From NCBI GenBank assembly GCA_030673895.1, contig JAUTCR010000075.1, positions 1 through 64,000 on the forward strand: a stretch of 64,000 bases of DNA. Direction: 5' to 3'. Of the stretch, positions 33,869-42,379 are shown piece by piece (the first letter of the stretch is position 1; every line of letters begins with the position of its first letter). The translations under genes were made by a program, and so were the position numbers. The notes beneath the pieces were generated by a model. That model saw only the letters and a program-made list of their open reading frames with translations, searched no databases and had not been told where the DNA came from. This DNA comes from Verrucomicrobiota bacterium JB023. GTDB taxonomy: Bacteria > Verrucomicrobiota > Verrucomicrobiia > Verrucomicrobiales > Akkermansiaceae.

Positions 33869-34849
33869 TCAGGAGGAATTTCTCTTTGCTTTTTCCGCCT
33901 CGATCCAAGCTCGGTCCTCGGCGGAGAGGCTCGACTCCTTCGTCTTGTATCGAGCTCCATCCGGTCCGACCAAGACCAGCTCACCCTTCTGATAGGAGGC
34001 AAGCCGGGCGAAAAGGCTTACGTCGTTCTCTCCAGTCCAATGGCGATAGCCTTTCCTGGCCAGCTTGGCCTCATACTTCTGCTGCCGTTTGCTGGCCACC
34101 TGCACCGCGGTGCGGAGACGGCCCCAGATGTACTCGGAATCGCCCGATCGATACCCCCGGATATGTGTCGCGGAGGAACCATCACTCCCGAGCACGATAA
34201 GCGAGGGAAAGCCCCGCACATTGAAGCGATCCTTCAGCGACTCGAGATACTTCTCCTGCCGGATGGCCAATGTCTTCTTGGTTGGCTCTACCGAGTTCCG
34301 GTTCTCCACATTGAAGTCGAGCTTCAGCCGCAGCAAATTCTCCTCCGCCCATTCCCCGAATTCCTTGCGGGCGAAGAGCTCCCGCTCGAGCTGCATGGAG
34401 GAGGGACTGCCCACCCGTCGCTCGCCGGGGGTGTCGGTGAACCAGAGCAAGAGCGGCTTGCCCTCGGCCACGGAGAGTCGCCGCGCTTGGGTGAAGCTAC
34501 TCATCCAGACCTCGCGCTTCCCTCTCGTCAATTCCTCGAGCAAGGCCGCCGAACCCTCCAGGTCGTCGGGATCGAGGAATTCAATCTCATCCTCGGTCGG
34601 GAGACCGGTGATTCCGGTCTGGCTGGAAGAAAGGAGAGCCGGGTCCGATCCCGCTGCCACCTCGACTGACTCGAGTTCCTCCAACTCATCATTCCCGGAG
34701 CCCGACCGTAGCTGTGGCGGGATCGAGGGCGTCGCCGATCCCTCCTCTTCAGCCCCGTCGGGAGTGATCTTCGACATCATTCCACCGACCCGGCTGCATG
34801 CCGTGCCGAGGAGAAGTGAACAAAGAGCCATGAGCCAGAGCGCTTTCAT
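33869..34849 (-). CDS. Lipoprotein with thioredoxin-like and SHD1-like domains
   Basis: A 326-residue envelope lipoprotein. The signal MKALWLMALCSLLLGTAC ends in a lipobox with Cys18. An acidic low-complexity linker (to about residue 90) is followed by a thioredoxin-like domain: KPLLLWFTDTPGERRVGSPS, FARKEFGEWAEENLLRLKLD and FNVRGFPSLIVLGSDG with the cis-Pro. The usual CxxC is replaced (no cysteines in the active-site position), so it is not a standard redox enzyme. The C-terminus, YRHWTGENDVSLFARLASYQ then LVLVGPDGARYKTKESSLS, resembles the SHD1 (SLA1 homology) domain common in planctomycetes and verrucomicrobia. Start chosen at the ATG at the signal peptide. Confidence 0.85.
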   Translation of the reverse strand: MKALWLMALCSLLLGTACSRVGGMMSKITPDGAEEEGSATPSIPPQLRSGSGNDELEELESVEVAAGSDPALLSSSQTGITGLPTEDEIEFLDPDDLEGSAALLEELTRGKREVWMSSFTQARRLSVAEGKPLLLWFTDTPGERRVGSPSSMQLERELFARKEFGEWAEENLLRLKLDFNVENRNSVEPTKKTLAIRQEKYLESLKDRFNVRGFPSLIVLGSDGSSATHIRGYRSGDSEYIWGRLRTAVQVASKRQQKYEAKLARKGYRHWTGENDVSLFARLASYQKGELVLVGPDGARYKTKESSLSAEDRAWIEAEKAKRNSS

Positions 34850-34875
34850 GGCGGGAAATTTAGCAGCTTCAGGAT

Positions 34876-35664
34876 TCACCACAACCCCAGCTTGCCGGTG
34901 TTGATGGCATAGAGCCCCATGAGGAGATTCGCGATCCCATGCATCACCACGCAGGCGCCGAGGCTTTTAGTCCAGATGGCGACCAAATACGTCAGGCTGC
35001 CGTAGATAGCCGCCCCTGCGTAATCGATGGGCTGGTGGACGAACATGAACGCGACCGTCGTGACCCCGAAGGTCAGCCAACTGGGCTTTCCGAAAGGCTG
35101 CTTCCAGTAATTCCCCTCCCGATCCAACAACCAGCGCATCAAGAAACCCCGCCAAAAAATCTCCTCCACGAGAGCGACCACCACGGCAGCCCGGATGAAG
35201 CGCATGATCAGTGACGCCCAATCGGCCGCGTGATCGAATCTCGCCGGATCACCAAAGATGCGGGCATCGAAGCCATCAAGGCGCTCCTGCACCCCCAGCT
35301 TGGCCAGGATCCACGGCACCTCCTTGTCACTTGCATAGCCGAGCCACTCGTAGCTCTGGGTGGGCAAAAGCCAGAACCCGATGCCCACCGCTCCCATGAT
35401 CGTTCCGATGATGAGCGCCTTGGGAGACCAATTGAAATCGTAGCGTCGCCACCAGAAACCTAACATGGCGAGGCCGATGACCGTCTGCAGTGGATAGATC
35501 CACTGATCGGGATCCCGCCGCCACCAGGGCAAATCCGAATGATTGCGGAAGAAGACATCAAACTCGCCCACGACAATTCCCAGCACCCCCATGACGATCA
35601 TGAAACCCGCGAGGGGGACGACATGCGCCAACGTTTTATCCTTCTGCAATCTTGCCCAGTTCAT
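34876..35664 (-). CDS. CPBP-family intramembrane protease, PEP-CTERM-associated type
   Basis: A 262-residue polytopic membrane protein of the CAAX/CPBP (Abi) glutamic-protease superfamily. Active-site motifs are EEIFWRG (Glu167, Glu168, Arg172), FMFVH (His210) and MHGIANLL (His242, Asn246). The segment RGFLMRWLLDRE and the ending TKSLGACVVMHGIANLLMGLYA...GLW resemble the CAAX-protease-related proteins that accompany exosortase/PEP-CTERM systems (TIGR03008 type). Two PEP-CTERM proteins are encoded 5-8 kb away, but no exosortase is in the window. ATG at 35664 chosen; a TTG at 35703 would overlap the aminotransferase stop. Confidence 0.88.
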   Translation of the reverse strand: MNWARLQKDKTLAHVVPLAGFMIVMGVLGIVVGEFDVFFRNHSDLPWWRRDPDQWIYPLQTVIGLAMLGFWWRRYDFNWSPKALIIGTIMGAVGIGFWLLPTQSYEWLGYASDKEVPWILAKLGVQERLDGFDARIFGDPARFDHAADWASLIMRFIRAAVVVALVEEIFWRGFLMRWLLDREGNYWKQPFGKPSWLTFGVTTVAFMFVHQPIDYAGAAIYGSLTYLVAIWTKSLGACVVMHGIANLLMGLYAINTGKLGLW

Positions 35665-35699
35665 CAACTTTTCATGTTCGTGCTCCCCGGACGCCAGCC

Positions 35700-36872
35700 T
35701 CAAAGGCGCTTCACGAAAGCCTCCATCTTATCCATGGCCTGTTCTAACAAATCAAAGGCCGTCGCGTAGCAACAGCGGAGAAATCCTTCACCTCCCTCGC
35801 CAAAGGCATCACCAGGAACCGCCGCGACGTTCTCTTCCTCGAGTAGTCGCATGGCGAATTCTTTACTAGTCAGCCCGTACTTGGAGATATCAGGGAAGAC
35901 GTAGAACGCCCCGCCAGGTGAGTGACACTCGAGCCCCATCTCATTGAGGCGCCGCACCACGAAGTCCCTCCGCCTCTTATAATCAAGCCTCATCTCCTCG
36001 ACCCTCTCCATCGTGATGGGATTCTCCAAAGCCTCCAACGCGGCGGCTTGGCTGGTGATCGGAGCGCACAACATCGAATATTGATGAATCTTCATCATGG
36101 CTTCGGTCAAGGCCCTGGGTGCGCAGGAGTATCCGAGACGGAAACCGGTCATCGCGAACGCCTTCGAAAAACCATGGAGGAGCACCGTGCGCTCCCTCAT
36201 CCCCGGCAGGCTGGCGATGGAGACATGCTTCTCGTCATCATAACGAAGCTCGGAATAGATTTCATCAGTTAGAACAATCAGGTTGTTCTCCACCGCGATT
36301 TTCGCGATGCCCTCCAATTGCTCCTTCGTGCACACCGCCCCTGTCGGGTTGGTGGGAAAATTCAACATCAATACCTTGGAGCGCTCGGTGATGGCCGCTT
36401 GCACCGCCTCGGGGGTCAGTGCGAAGCCGTCTTCCTTCCTAGTGCTCACTTCGACCGCCTTGCCGTAGGCCATGACCACGCTAGGCGAATAAGAAACATA
36501 GCAAGGAGCATGATAGATCACCTCGTCGCCCGGGTTAAGCAAGGCCCGCAGCGCCAGATCAATGGCCTCGCTCACTCCGACGGTGATGAGAACCTCGTTC
36601 GATGGATCATAGTCGACGGCAAAGAAATCCTTCACGTAGCCCGCGATAGCCTGGCGAAGGCTGAGGAGCCCGAGGTTCGAAGTATAAGTCGTATTCCCCT
36701 TCTCCAAGGAGTAAATCGCGGCCTCCCTCACGTTCCAAGGCGTCGAGAAGTCCGGTTCCCCCACTCCGAGGGAGATGACGTCGTCGCGACCGATGACAAG
36801 CTCGAAGAAGTCGCGAATGCCCGAGCGCGGGACCGCCGTGACCTGCTTGGAGATGATCTCTTGATAATTCAT
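35700..36872 (-). CDS. Class I/II PLP-dependent aminotransferase
   Basis: A 390-residue fold-type I aminotransferase, similar to aspartate/aromatic aminotransferases of subgroup I-gamma. Visible motifs are VISLGVGEPDFSTP, GVSEAIDLALRALLNPGDEV, NFPTNPTGAV, LTDEIYSELRYD and the PLP lysine in HGFSKAFAMTGFRLGY. The substrate cannot be fixed from sequence. It overlaps the upstream AsnC-type regulator by 4 bp (ATGA), so expression is coupled to the regulator, and an amino acid or its keto acid is the likely effector. Confidence 0.93.
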   Translation of the reverse strand: MNYQEIISKQVTAVPRSGIRDFFELVIGRDDVISLGVGEPDFSTPWNVREAAIYSLEKGNTTYTSNLGLLSLRQAIAGYVKDFFAVDYDPSNEVLITVGVSEAIDLALRALLNPGDEVIYHAPCYVSYSPSVVMAYGKAVEVSTRKEDGFALTPEAVQAAITERSKVLMLNFPTNPTGAVCTKEQLEGIAKIAVENNLIVLTDEIYSELRYDDEKHVSIASLPGMRERTVLLHGFSKAFAMTGFRLGYSCAPRALTEAMMKIHQYSMLCAPITSQAAALEALENPITMERVEEMRLDYKRRRDFVVRRLNEMGLECHSPGGAFYVFPDISKYGLTSKEFAMRLLEEENVAAVPGDAFGEGGEGFLRCCYATAFDLLEQAMDKMEAFVKRL

Positions 36873-37354
36873 GGGGCTACCGGCAACCGTTCTTCGGGTG
36901 TCTCTCCCTCAAAGAGGAATCCATTCTCCTTATACGTCTTCAGGCGGAAGTGAGTCGCCGTCGAGAGAACCCCATCCATCGAGCTGAGCTTCTCGCTAAC
37001 AAACCGGGCCACCTCCATCAGATCGTTCCCTCGCACGAGGACCATCAGGTCGTATCCCCCACTGGCCAGGTAACAGCTCTCCACCTGCTCGAAGCGGGCA
37101 ATCCGCAGAGCCAGACGATCGAATCCGCCGCCTCGCTCGGGAGTCAACCGGACTTCAATGAAGGCCGTCACTCCGGAGTCATTGAGCTTCTCGGTATTCA
37201 CCACCGCTTGGTAGCCAAGGATGAGACCTTCCGCCTCCCACGCCGCGATTTTGGCTTTCACTTCATCTTCGGACAAAGAAAACCTCTCCGCCAAGGACGC
37301 CAACGATTGACGTCCCTCGCGCCGCAACATTTCCAGCATCGGGTCAAGCGACAT
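36869..37354 (-). CDS. Lrp/AsnC-family transcriptional regulator
   Basis: A 161-residue regulator with an N-terminal winged-helix domain (RQSLASLAERFSLSEDEVKAK) and a C-terminal RAM-type ligand domain (AFIEVRLTPERGGGFD, VESCYLASGGYDLMVLVRG, KLSSMDGVLSTATHF). Members form octamers or dimers that bind amino acids and often control neighbouring metabolic genes and themselves. ATG at 37354 chosen (MSLDPMLEML). It heads a six-gene minus-strand run, with an inverted repeat 79 bp upstream of the start as a possible operator. Confidence 0.92.
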   Translation of the reverse strand: MSLDPMLEMLRREGRQSLASLAERFSLSEDEVKAKIAAWEAEGLILGYQAVVNTEKLNDSGVTAFIEVRLTPERGGGFDRLALRIARFEQVESCYLASGGYDLMVLVRGNDLMEVARFVSEKLSSMDGVLSTATHFRLKTYKENGFLFEGETPEERLPVAP

Positions 37355-37432
37355 GGATGCGGCTGTAACCCTTGCCCAAGCCAAAGTCGAGCCCTTCCAG
37401 CGTGCACCAATCGGCTCGAGAGGACTCTTTTC

Positions 37433-37455
37433 GTCACTTTAGACAAAGAAGTGAC
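37433..37455. promoter_or_regulatory. Perfect inverted repeat, candidate AsnC-type operator
   Basis: GTCACTT (37433-37439) and AAGTGAC (37449-37455) are perfect inverted repeats with 9 bases between. The block lies 79 bp upstream of the regulator start and 175 bp upstream of the divergent metallophosphoesterase gene. Half of it recurs as TTTTCGTCACT at 37428-37438 and again, identical over 11 bp, at 37534-37544. Spaced dyads and partial copies are typical of Lrp/AsnC binding regions; binding here is inference. Confidence 0.45.
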
Positions 37456-37629
37456 TTACCGACAAATCCTGACTCCACCCCGAGGCTGGAAGCGCGTTTT
37501 CGGGTCGCGAAAGCAAGCCTTAAAACCATCACATTTTCGTCACTATTTAGATTTTTATCATTTCCGACGGAGAGATCTAGGTTCCAGCCCTCGCCTCACC
37601 CCAGTGGAGCGAGATCAAGCGCATTACCC

Positions 37630-40557
37630 ATGACTTATCAAACCATGTTAACAACCACCGGACGGTGCCGTCCACGCAGGCTGACCTTCAGCCCCGGACG
37701 CCTCGCCCTTCTCTCTCTGGCCGCACTGGCCAGCACCAGCCCAATTGCCTCCGGCATCACCATCTACCGAAACACGGCCTATGCGGCCAACCAGTCTCCC
37801 GCCCAAGCCATCGACCGCATGGGCACCAAGTATCTCAATAAGGGTGGTGCCCGCACCGGCATCCTCGTCACCCCGGCCAAGGGAGCTACCGTAGCCAACT
37901 CGATCACCTTCTATCCGGCGAGCGACAACAGCCAGCGGGATCCCGTATTCTATCAGCTCCTCGGAACCAACCAGCCTCTGGACGGTAGCGAGACAGAATT
38001 CGACTCCTATGATTTCACTCTCATCTCCCAGGGAGTGATCGACATGCCAACGGCAAGAAACCCTCAAAGCACTAACTACGAAACCAATAGTAGCGCTCCT
38101 TCCTGGACCGGAACCTTCGAAAACACGGAAGCCTACACCAGCTACATCGTCGTCACTCCGGCCCTACGGGGAAATACCGCCACTTGGACTCAGGTCTCCG
38201 ACATTCAACTCTCCGGAGACGAGGGGAACATCTTCACCCCCGGTGACCCCGTGATTGGGGTGAAGACAGCCAGACCGATCGTAGAATTCTCCCGACCAGC
38301 ACCTGCTGCCGACACGAGTGAAGAGACCTGCAGCTTCGGAGTCATCTTTATTCCTGATACCCAGTTCTACTCCCGCTACGCGATTGCGAGCTCGGGGAAA
38401 CAATTCCTTAAGCGCTTCGGCAGCGACCCTTTCGTCGTCCAAACCGAATGGATCGCGGAATTTGCCAACACGCTTGGTTGCCCCATGACGATTCATGTCG
38501 GCGATGTTGTCGACCGCGCCTCCAATACCGATGAATGGGCCCACGCTAATTCCGCCATGAAGGTGCTGGATGATGCGAATGTGCCCTACTCCGTCTTGGC
38601 CGGGAACCACGATGTGCGTAACTCCGGTCAATGGAGCGGCGACCGCACGCTCTCCAATGAGCTCTACCTCGACTACTTCGATACCGCTCGCGCCCAGCTG
38701 CAGTCCACCTATCAGGGAATGAGCCCCGATGGATTCAATCAATACCACATCTTCGAATTTCAGGGTCAGCAATTCCTCAACATCGCACTCTCCTGGCGTG
38801 CCGATAGCGACTCCCTGGCTTGGGCCCAGCAGGTAATTGATAACAACCCGACGCTCCCTGTCATCCTCTCAACCCACAACTACCTGGCTGTGGAAAGCGA
38901 CGGCAAGACGGCGGCCTCCACGGACTACGGCGACTTCCTCTGGGAAAACCTGATTCGCGGCAATGACCAGATCTTCATGGGCATCGGTGGCCACAACCAT
39001 GGCTCCGCCCACCGCGTGCGCACCAACGACTTCGGCAATGAGGTGCTGGAAGTGGTCGTCGACTACCAAATGGCCTATCAGGGTGGCAATGGCTACCTGC
39101 GCCTCTGTGAGTTCGACCTCCATGAGAACGTGATCCGTTCCCTCACTTTCTCTCCCTGGGTGCCGGAGAAACCGGAGGAGAGTCTGAATGAGTATGACCT
39201 CGCCGTCCTCGCTGACGCGAGCAACGAGTATGTGACCCCGATGAACTTCGCCCAGCGCTTCGCCGGCTTCACCAACACCTTTCCCAACGGGACCGTGAAT
39301 CGGGACGAGCCACTGATCGAGACCGTGCGTAAGATGATTCTCGATGGCTACGAGGAGCCAGAGGCAGTGACCCCGGAGGAGCCTTTTGACATTGCAGATT
39401 ACCCTCGTAATCCCGGGCAAACCGTCGCCCACTGGCGCTTTGATAACGGTAGTGAGGGTCAGGCTGTCGCCGTCGGGGAGACCATCTCCGACCTTGGCAC
39501 CGGCCAGAATCCACTGACCCACTCGGCTACCCAAGTTGGCGACACCCGGTGGAGCCGCGAGTCTCACTCCCTCACCCCGGCAACCGGCAGCGTCCACTTC
39601 TCCAATGCCTTCAGCGACGGAAACAATTTCTTCAGCACCCTCACCGAGGCCCCTCTGAATGATATGTTCTTCCGCGATGGTTATACCGTGGAGGCGGTGG
39701 TCAAGATCGATGAAAATTGGAGTGCCTCCGAGAATGCATGGATGAAGATTCTCACCCGCGATGGACAACGCGGCAGCCTCAATGGCTGGAGCGGAAGCTA
39801 CGGCACCTCCTCTCCCCTGGCCTTCGGCGTCTCCAATCTCAGAGAGATCCAATGGGAGCCAGTGATGTATCGCGCCAATGGCAACACCTACGCGAGCGCC
39901 GCATGGTCCGGCGAGATCCTGAGTGGAACCTGGATGCACATCGCCATCGTGAACGACCCCGACACGCATGACACCACCATGTATGTGGCGGGCGCACCCG
40001 TATTGCGGAACGTCAATTCGGCTGATGGGATGGCCGGATTCGAGGACCTTCCTTGGACGGTTGGCGCTCGCTCTTCCGGCGGCTCCGGAGGGAGCGGCTT
40101 CTTCGGTTACATCAGCGAAATCCGCATCTCCGAGGGAGCTCTTTCTTCTGACCAATGGCTCACCGCCCGCAAGACGCGGGTCCGGGGAACGGGCGGACGT
40201 CAGCTCATCAACGGGACCTCCGGCGATGACCAAATCTTTGGCAACATGGCCGCCGATGTTCTCAATGGAGGAGAAGGGTCCGACACCTTCGTCTTCCAAT
40301 CGACCCGGGATGGGATGGATACCATCAGCGACTTCAACCCTGCCGAAGATCTTCTGAATCTCTCCGGATTGCTCGATGAGATGCGCTATTCCGGCACCGA
40401 CCCCTTCGGTGACGGCAAACTCCGCCTCCTCGACAGCTCTCGCGGTGCTGTCCTGCAATACGAGAACCCTCGCCGCGCAGGCAGCTATCGGAACCTCATC
40501 ATCTTCTCCGGACTCGAGGCCAGCGACCTGCAGGGCCAGAGCATCCTCATCTTCTAA
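37630..40557 (+). CDS. Secreted calcineurin-like metallophosphoesterase with LamG-like and RTX-like domains
   Basis: A 975-residue extracellular phosphoesterase. A signal-peptide-like start (LALLSLAALASTSPIASG, preceded by Arg-rich residues) is followed by a beta-rich region to about 220. The metallophosphoesterase domain holds all metal motifs: Asp243 in PDTQFY, GDVVD 291-295, GNHD 325-328, His416 (STHNY) and GGHNHG with His455 and His457. A concanavalin/LamG-type sandwich follows (AHWRFDNGS, YTVEAVVKIDENW, WMHIAIVNDPDT, GYISEIRIS). The end has RTX-like calcium repeats, LINGTSGDDQIFG and VLNGGEGSDTFVF, then DTISDFNPAEDLLNLSG, as in type I secretion substrates. It has no PEP-CTERM tail. Confidence 0.93.
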   Translation: MTYQTMLTTTGRCRPRRLTFSPGRLALLSLAALASTSPIASGITIYRNTAYAANQSPAQAIDRMGTKYLNKGGARTGILVTPAKGATVANSITFYPASDNSQRDPVFYQLLGTNQPLDGSETEFDSYDFTLISQGVIDMPTARNPQSTNYETNSSAPSWTGTFENTEAYTSYIVVTPALRGNTATWTQVSDIQLSGDEGNIFTPGDPVIGVKTARPIVEFSRPAPAADTSEETCSFGVIFIPDTQFYSRYAIASSGKQFLKRFGSDPFVVQTEWIAEFANTLGCPMTIHVGDVVDRASNTDEWAHANSAMKVLDDANVPYSVLAGNHDVRNSGQWSGDRTLSNELYLDYFDTARAQLQSTYQGMSPDGFNQYHIFEFQGQQFLNIALSWRADSDSLAWAQQVIDNNPTLPVILSTHNYLAVESDGKTAASTDYGDFLWENLIRGNDQIFMGIGGHNHGSAHRVRTNDFGNEVLEVVVDYQMAYQGGNGYLRLCEFDLHENVIRSLTFSPWVPEKPEESLNEYDLAVLADASNEYVTPMNFAQRFAGFTNTFPNGTVNRDEPLIETVRKMILDGYEEPEAVTPEEPFDIADYPRNPGQTVAHWRFDNGSEGQAVAVGETISDLGTGQNPLTHSATQVGDTRWSRESHSLTPATGSVHFSNAFSDGNNFFSTLTEAPLNDMFFRDGYTVEAVVKIDENWSASENAWMKILTRDGQRGSLNGWSGSYGTSSPLAFGVSNLREIQWEPVMYRANGNTYASAAWSGEILSGTWMHIAIVNDPDTHDTTMYVAGAPVLRNVNSADGMAGFEDLPWTVGARSSGGSGGSGFFGYISEIRISEGALSSDQWLTARKTRVRGTGGRQLINGTSGDDQIFGNMAADVLNGGEGSDTFVFQSTRDGMDTISDFNPAEDLLNLSGLLDEMRYSGTDPFGDGKLRLLDSSRGAVLQYENPRRAGSYRNLIIFSGLEASDLQGQSILIF

Positions 40558-40589
40558 CAAACAGAATTAATACTAGACCTTTAGTGATT

Positions 40590-41282
40590 ATGAACACGTT
40601 CAACAACACCCTGACTCTCGTCGCCTGCGGCGCCGCCTTCGTCTCCAGCGCCGGAGCTGCCACTCTCGTTGACACCTTCGACAGTGGCTTGGGAAACTGG
40701 ACCACCTCCGGTGATGTGGCTATCCACAATGCGGGCAGCAATCCCGCCGCGGTTCTCACGACCGCTCATTCGACGCTCGAGTTCTCTCCCGATGACATCA
40801 ATGTCTCAGGAGCTGACCCTCTGGAAGCGGGAGGTGATTTGGAGACTGCCGTGGGAGTGACAGTGGGAGCCCTCGACCTCGATGCCTTCGATATGGCCAC
40901 GGAGGGTTCGGCGATGTCCCTGACGATCGTCGTCGCCGCCGGGGATACGCTGACCTTTGATTGGACCCTGGCGACTCTGGATGGCTTCGGTCTCGACTAC
41001 GGTTTCCTTGCCATCGATGGGGCCGTGGTCCAGATACTCTCCTCGGCGGATGCGACTCTCTCTACGGGAGGCGGCTTCGGCACAGAGACGGCCGTCGCTA
41101 CCGTGAGCCACGAGTTCGCCAACGCCGGGGAGGTCACCATCTCCCTAGGGGTCACCGATATTACCGACTACGCGGGCACCACCTCCCTCTTCGTCGACAA
41201 CGTGCAGGTGATTCCCGAGCCCTCCGCCGCATGGTTGGGCCTCATTGGATTCGCTAGCCTGCTCCGTCGCCGACGCGCTTAA
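40590..41282 (+). CDS. PEP-CTERM anchored secreted protein
   Basis: A 230-residue secreted protein: signal peptide (MNTFNNTLTLVACGAAFVSS, cleaved after AGA), a beta-rich body with VDTFDSGLGNWTTSGD typical of carbohydrate-binding-like folds, and a C-terminal sorting tail IPEPSAAWLGLIGFASLL-RRRR. PEP-CTERM tails are processed by exosortases and mark surface or exopolysaccharide-associated proteins. ATG at 40590 chosen; a GTG lies 2 codons upstream. 32 bp after the metallophosphoesterase gene, so probably co-transcribed; a terminator follows. Confidence 0.9.
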   Translation: MNTFNNTLTLVACGAAFVSSAGAATLVDTFDSGLGNWTTSGDVAIHNAGSNPAAVLTTAHSTLEFSPDDINVSGADPLEAGGDLETAVGVTVGALDLDAFDMATEGSAMSLTIVVAAGDTLTFDWTLATLDGFGLDYGFLAIDGAVVQILSSADATLSTGGGFGTETAVATVSHEFANAGEVTISLGVTDITDYAGTTSLFVDNVQVIPEPSAAWLGLIGFASLLRRRRA

Positions 41283-41310
41283 GACGGGACCTAACCGCGA
41301 ACCTTCTCCA

Positions 41311-41340
41311 ACGGTGGCAGAGAATCTGCCACCGTTTTTT
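41311..41340 (+). terminator. Rho-independent terminator
   Basis: ACGGTGGCAG (41311-41320) pairs perfectly with CTGCCACCGT (41326-41335) around a 5-base loop, followed by six T in all. It ends the metallophosphoesterase and first PEP-CTERM gene unit. The next ~238 bp up to 41578 hold no gene that I can support and presumably contain the promoter of the following gene. Confidence 0.9.
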
Positions 41341-41578
41341 CGTGCCCGCTCCCTGCCCAGTCTGGCCAAGGTTCAAAAGACAACCAGGTTTCCAAGAGCC
41401 TCAAAACTCGTTGCGGCACCTCTTTCCAACCCCGCACGACAGCCCGTCTGTACAAAAAGAATGAAAAATTCACTCTTCTGTCCCAATTCGAAAGACAAGT
41501 GGGAATGTGTGAAGGGGGAAGTCCATCCAAGGTCGATCTCGGGCTCGGGCTTCTCTTAACTCACTGTATAAGAAATCC

Positions 41579-42379
41579 ATGAAAAAAAACCATCTCGCTC
41601 TTGCCCTGACTGTCTGCGCCACCTCGCTTCCCGCGAGCGGAGCCATCGTTCTGTATCAGCACACCTTTGATGAAGTCGCGAATGACAGCTCCCCAAGTAT
41701 TCAGGGATTCAGCAACGGGGTCGGAGGAGCTACATCCAATCTACTCACCGGACAAATCGGTGGAGGCGGTTCCTCAGGAACTGGCTTCAATACGAGCGCT
41801 TCTCTCGATCTGAGCGCCTACGACGTCCTGATGGTCGAGTTTGTCGTTGAGAACAATGCCAGTGGCATCGCCGGAGCGGGCCTGAATGGCGCATTTTTTG
41901 GTATCACCAGCTCACCCACCTCCAACGTGACCGGGGGCACAGCCTTGTATAATAACGCAGGAAGCGCCGACGGTCCGGCCTTCGGGCTCCAGGTCGGCAC
42001 GGGTCGCGGAGCCAACAGTGCCGACTACGTATTCGACATGCAATCGGGGAACGGCCAATTCACTGACCTGAGCAATGCCTTTGTCGACGACGCTACGGAC
42101 GGTTATACAGTGATGGTCACCTATGCATTGGATTCAGGCACCGGGAACACAGCGGTTTCGATTGAGACCTCGGGCTTAGCCAGCGACATCAGCTTCTCCA
42201 CCGTGCAGGACATCGCCTACGCCGACTTCTCATCAGCTGTGACCCCTAACGTCTCGGCCCAGGGAAGCGTCATGGACTTGGCCAGCATCACCGTCTCGAC
42301 GATCCCCGAGCCGTCAGCGGCCATGCTTGGATCGCTCGCTCTCTTGGCTGCCTTGGGGCGTCGCCGACGCGGCTGTTAG
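41579..42379 (+). CDS. PEP-CTERM anchored secreted protein, paralogue of the next gene
   Basis: A 266-residue secreted protein with signal peptide MKKNHLALALTVCATSLPASGA and a beta-sandwich-like body: VLYQHTFDEVANDSSP, GFSNGVGGATSNLL, GGGGSSGTGFNT, LNGAFFGITSSP, ALYNNAGSADG, AVTPNVSAQGSVMDLASI. It ends in the sorting tail IPEPSAAMLGSLALLAAL-GRRRRG. The body is about half identical, by eye, to the first ~240 residues of the protein encoded at 42811-45228, which lacks the sorting tail. Function of the body is not known to me. Confidence 0.9.
   Translation: MKKNHLALALTVCATSLPASGAIVLYQHTFDEVANDSSPSIQGFSNGVGGATSNLLTGQIGGGGSSGTGFNTSASLDLSAYDVLMVEFVVENNASGIAGAGLNGAFFGITSSPTSNVTGGTALYNNAGSADGPAFGLQVGTGRGANSADYVFDMQSGNGQFTDLSNAFVDDATDGYTVMVTYALDSGTGNTAVSIETSGLASDISFSTVQDIAYADFSSAVTPNVSAQGSVMDLASITVSTIPEPSAAMLGSLALLAALGRRRRGC

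Noticed and set aside
38869-40560. 563-codon minus-strand open frame
   Set aside because: It lies fully antisense to the metallophosphoesterase gene, with no recognisable features.
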